From Clostridiales bacterium UBA4362 (GTDB lineage: Bacteria; Bacillota; Clostridia; TANB77; CAG-508), in the NCBI GenBank assembly GCA_002393975.1, contig DGSM01000060.1, positions 6,310-13,593 of the forward strand: DNA of 7,284 bases, given 5' to 3'. Shown one piece after another: positions 5,691 to 7,284 of the stretch. A program made the position numbers and the translations under genes. Position 1 is the stretch's first letter. Each line of letters begins with the position of its first letter. The notes under the pieces were generated by a model, which worked only from the letters and a program-made list of their open reading frames with translations, was not told where the DNA came from and searched no databases.

Positions 5691-6119
5691 TTACTAATTT
5701 ATAGCAAGTAATTCTGGAGCCGTTTTAATAGCTTTATTAGCATTAACCTATGCTTCGATGCTCTTTACAATATAAGCATTTAAGTCACCAACAGCTTCAG
5801 TTAAATACTCCTAAGCATCTTTACTTAAAATAGCAAGAACACTTTGATAAGTCATTTCAAAAGCTTTCTTTTGAGCTTCAAGATCAAATGCATTCTTATC
5901 CTTTAAAGCTTCAACATAAGTCTAATTAGTAGCAATTACGCACTTTGTAATTGTTTCATCCAAAAGAGCAATATATTTCTTATAAAGCTCATTATCTGTT
6001 TGCTCTTGGAGTGCGGCACTCTTATTCTTAATAAACATAACAAGATAAGTAGTGAGAACGCCAAGAAGAGGAATAATACAAACTTGAAAAATTTGTTGTA
6101 ACATTTCTAACCAATTCAT
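5691..6119 (-). CDS. LLH-type phage holin, four TAG codons read as Gln
   Basis: On the minus strand ATG at 6119 has AAGGAG (6129-6134) upstream. The frame runs to TAA at 5691-5693 with TAG at 5922, 5811, 5748 and 5694 (leftmost base of each, codons 66, 103, 124, 142). This gives 142 residues. One hydrophobic membrane segment spans about residues 9-29 (CIIPLLGVLTTYLVMFI), followed by a charged, coiled-coil-like region (DNELYKKYIALLDETI). The segment NQTYVEALK matches the conserved motif of the LLH holin superfamily (Holin_LLH), with Q66 coming from TAG. Holins form membrane lesions that time lysis. Under the standard code it would end at residue 65, losing most of the cytoplasmic part. The last TAG is directly before the TAA stop. 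Gln codons are 7 CAA, 4 TAG, no CAG. No endolysin gene is adjacent in this window. Confidence 0.88.
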
Positions 6120-6136
6120 AATAATAATCTCCTTTA

Positions 6137-6433
6137 TTAAGAATCTTCATCGGGAATGTCAGGAATTTCTCCGATTACTTTTTTATCAAGTACAAAACCA
6201 TCAGCAGTCATCAAAATAACTACTTGCATATCACGAGTTGTGGCTGTATTACAGATTTCACTCCAAGCAGCAGCAAAAGCACCTGTCGCCGCAATCTTTG
6301 CGACTTCAATATTATCTGCATAGGCAGCAGCATGAGAATCAAATACTTTTGGATAACCAGAAGCCATAGGAACATACCCACCAACACTCGCACCTAATAC
6401 TTTTTTATGAACTTCAAAAATTTGTCTTTTCAT
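6137..6433 (-). CDS. Small phage protein of unknown function (98 aa)
   Basis: ATG at 6433 has AGGAGG (6443-6448) upstream, overlapping the stop of the tail-fibre-like gene, and the frame ends with TAA at 6137-6139. I do not recognise the family. The protein has a short basic start (MKRQIFEVHKK), a glycine- and alanine-rich middle (VGGYVPMASG, then several AA-rich turns around residues 35-57), a hydrophobic strand (MQVVILMTADGFVL) and an acidic tail (IPDIPDEDS). There is no clear signal peptide or membrane segment. It lies between a tail-fibre-like gene and a holin, with a 17-base gap to the holin, so a tail-tip, chaperone or lysis-accessory role is possible. Unlike both neighbours it has no in-frame TAG; its two Gln codons are CAA. 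Confidence 0.75.
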   Translation of the reverse strand: MKRQIFEVHKKVLGASVGGYVPMASGYPKVFDSHAAAYADNIEVAKIAATGAFAAAWSEICNTATTRDMQVVILMTADGFVLDKKVIGEIPDIPDEDS

Positions 6434-6447
6434 TCTTTAAATCCTCC

Positions 6448-7284
6448 TTATGACTAAATTAAAGAACGTAATAAATTTAATTCAGTAACTACATCAGTTA
6501 CTTCAATATTAGTCCCTACTACTAAATTAGCATTTTTAGCAATCGCCGCAGTAACTTTATATAAATTACCGGCATATGTCAAATATTCTCCAACTTCATA
6601 GTTCTTACTTGCTTTTACAGTTGGTTCAAATGGAGCTAATGTATGTAACATCTATTGAACAAATGCCGTTGTTGCAATTCTATCAGAATTAGCAGTAATA
6701 CCTATTGTTGGAGCAGTTACATTTCCAGTTAACTATGCTCCAACTAAATCAGCCTTAGTATCAATTAATTCTGCTGCTTTATTCCATCCAATTACATCAG
6801 TTTCTAATATATTAGTTTCTCCAAAAGTAGCACCAGAATAAAGCGTTAAATGATCTACTGCTAATGTAGCAGCATAATAACTTAATTCTATAAACATTCC
6901 ATTTTCTATAAAGAAATAGTTCTCATGATAATTTAATGGAATAACCATTGGAGTACAGTCATATTCAACTATATCTTCATCAGCAAGCCGATACACTACT
7001 TCTGCACCTATCTATGGAGTGGTCCCTTCAAGATAAGTATCTCTATCTGACTACCAATGACCTGGTAAAGTTTCTCCATTATAAGATGCTATATGTTCTG
7101 TTACTTTCCATAATTTTCCTTTAATAGGGTCAAACTCTAAACCATATAAACTTCCTGCGGCCGCAGGTACATTAAATGTATAAGTTGTAGCGTCTTCTGG
7201 ATCATCAGTATGTCCAACTTTAAAATTTACAGAACTTGTAGCAGTAAAAGGTGTCATATAATAAGGATAGTATTTATCTGGCTC
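6448..7284 (-). CDS. Tail-fibre/receptor-binding-like protein, C-terminal part, five TAG codons read as Gln
   Basis: The frame is open from the window edge (7284, minus strand) to TAA at 6448-6450, interrupted only by TAG at 7051, 7012, 6733, 6652 and 6454 (leftmost base of each). This gives the last 278 residues; the N-terminus lies outside the window. GAQLTGNVTAPT followed by RIATTAFVQ (ATTAFV at 6658-6675) is the repeat-type motif common in phage tail fibres, and the Q of GAQLTG is from TAG. The C-terminal stretch YEVGEYLTYAGNLYKVTAAI resembles the small sugar-binding-like domain (Y-x-x-G-x-x-Y/V-x-Y-x-G-x-LY) found at the ends of Firmicutes phage tail proteins. The upstream part is beta-rich. 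Role: host recognition or tail-tip structure. Five of its six Gln codons are TAG. Three separate open pieces under the standard code (7051-7257, 6733-6996, 6454-6651) are one gene. Confidence 0.85.

Noticed and set aside
6454..7257. Three separate small minus-strand genes (6454-6651, 6733-6996, 7051-7257).
   Set aside because: They lie in one frame separated only by TAG codons and residues that continue the protein; tail-fibre motifs span the junctions.
1..7284. CRISPR arrays, insertion sequences and long direct repeats.
   Set aside because: No regularly spaced repeats, transposase motifs or terminal inverted repeats were seen.

Overview
This window is almost certainly part of a phage genome that reads TAG as glutamine, the code often listed as genetic code 15. 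Four genes contain 20 in-frame TAG codons (6, 5, 4 and 5). Read through as glutamine, each gives one continuous, recognisable protein with no in-frame TAA or TGA. Several TAGs fall where the family expects Gln, such as the FQ-V/I-W motif of the methyltransferase and the NQTY motif of the LLH-type holin. TAA or TGA ends every complete gene. Strong Shine-Dalgarno sites (AGGAG, AAGGAG, AGGAGG), an LLH-type holin and low GC suggest a Firmicutes host; that host call is inference.

Left end, 1-337: an RNA-gene cluster. It starts with a very unusual element in which the T arm and the 3' acceptor strand of a tRNA-Asn(GUU) lie upstream of its 5' acceptor strand, D arm and anticodon arm. This is a circularly permuted tRNA, or a tRNA-mimicking Y RNA. 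Normal tRNA-Leu(UAA) and tRNA-Lys(UUU) genes follow, with a strong hairpin between them.

Plus-strand genes, 360-3114: a tight three-gene set. It holds a putative PD-(D/E)XK nuclease, an N6-adenine-type DNA methyltransferase needing six TAG readthroughs, and a DUF262 (ParB/Srx-like) protein. This looks like a phage-borne restriction-modification or anti-competitor module.

3160-4686: a Ro60/TROVE-like (DUF2828-type) RNA-binding protein with a vWA/MIDAS domain, more GC-rich and CAG-rich than its neighbours, closed by a terminator. 4729-5562: a QueG-like (epoxyqueuosine reductase family) iron-sulphur protein with five in-frame TAGs.

A bidirectional terminator (5563-5602) and a small GC-rich structured element (5623-5653) separate these from a convergent minus-strand late module. 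Read along the minus strand it runs: C-terminal part of a tail-fibre-like protein (open at the window end), a 98-aa protein of unknown function, then the holin.

Three themes link the parts. First, glutamine codon use falls into two regimes: TAG-bearing genes use TAG and CAA and no CAG, while the Ro-like gene uses mostly CAG and no TAG. Second, the methyltransferase, but not the nuclease or the DUF262 gene beside it, depends on the altered code. Third, a permuted tRNA/Y-like RNA, a Ro-like protein and a QueG-like protein in one window point to RNA or tRNA handling. No CUA suppressor tRNA is visible here; it would have to lie elsewhere in the genome.
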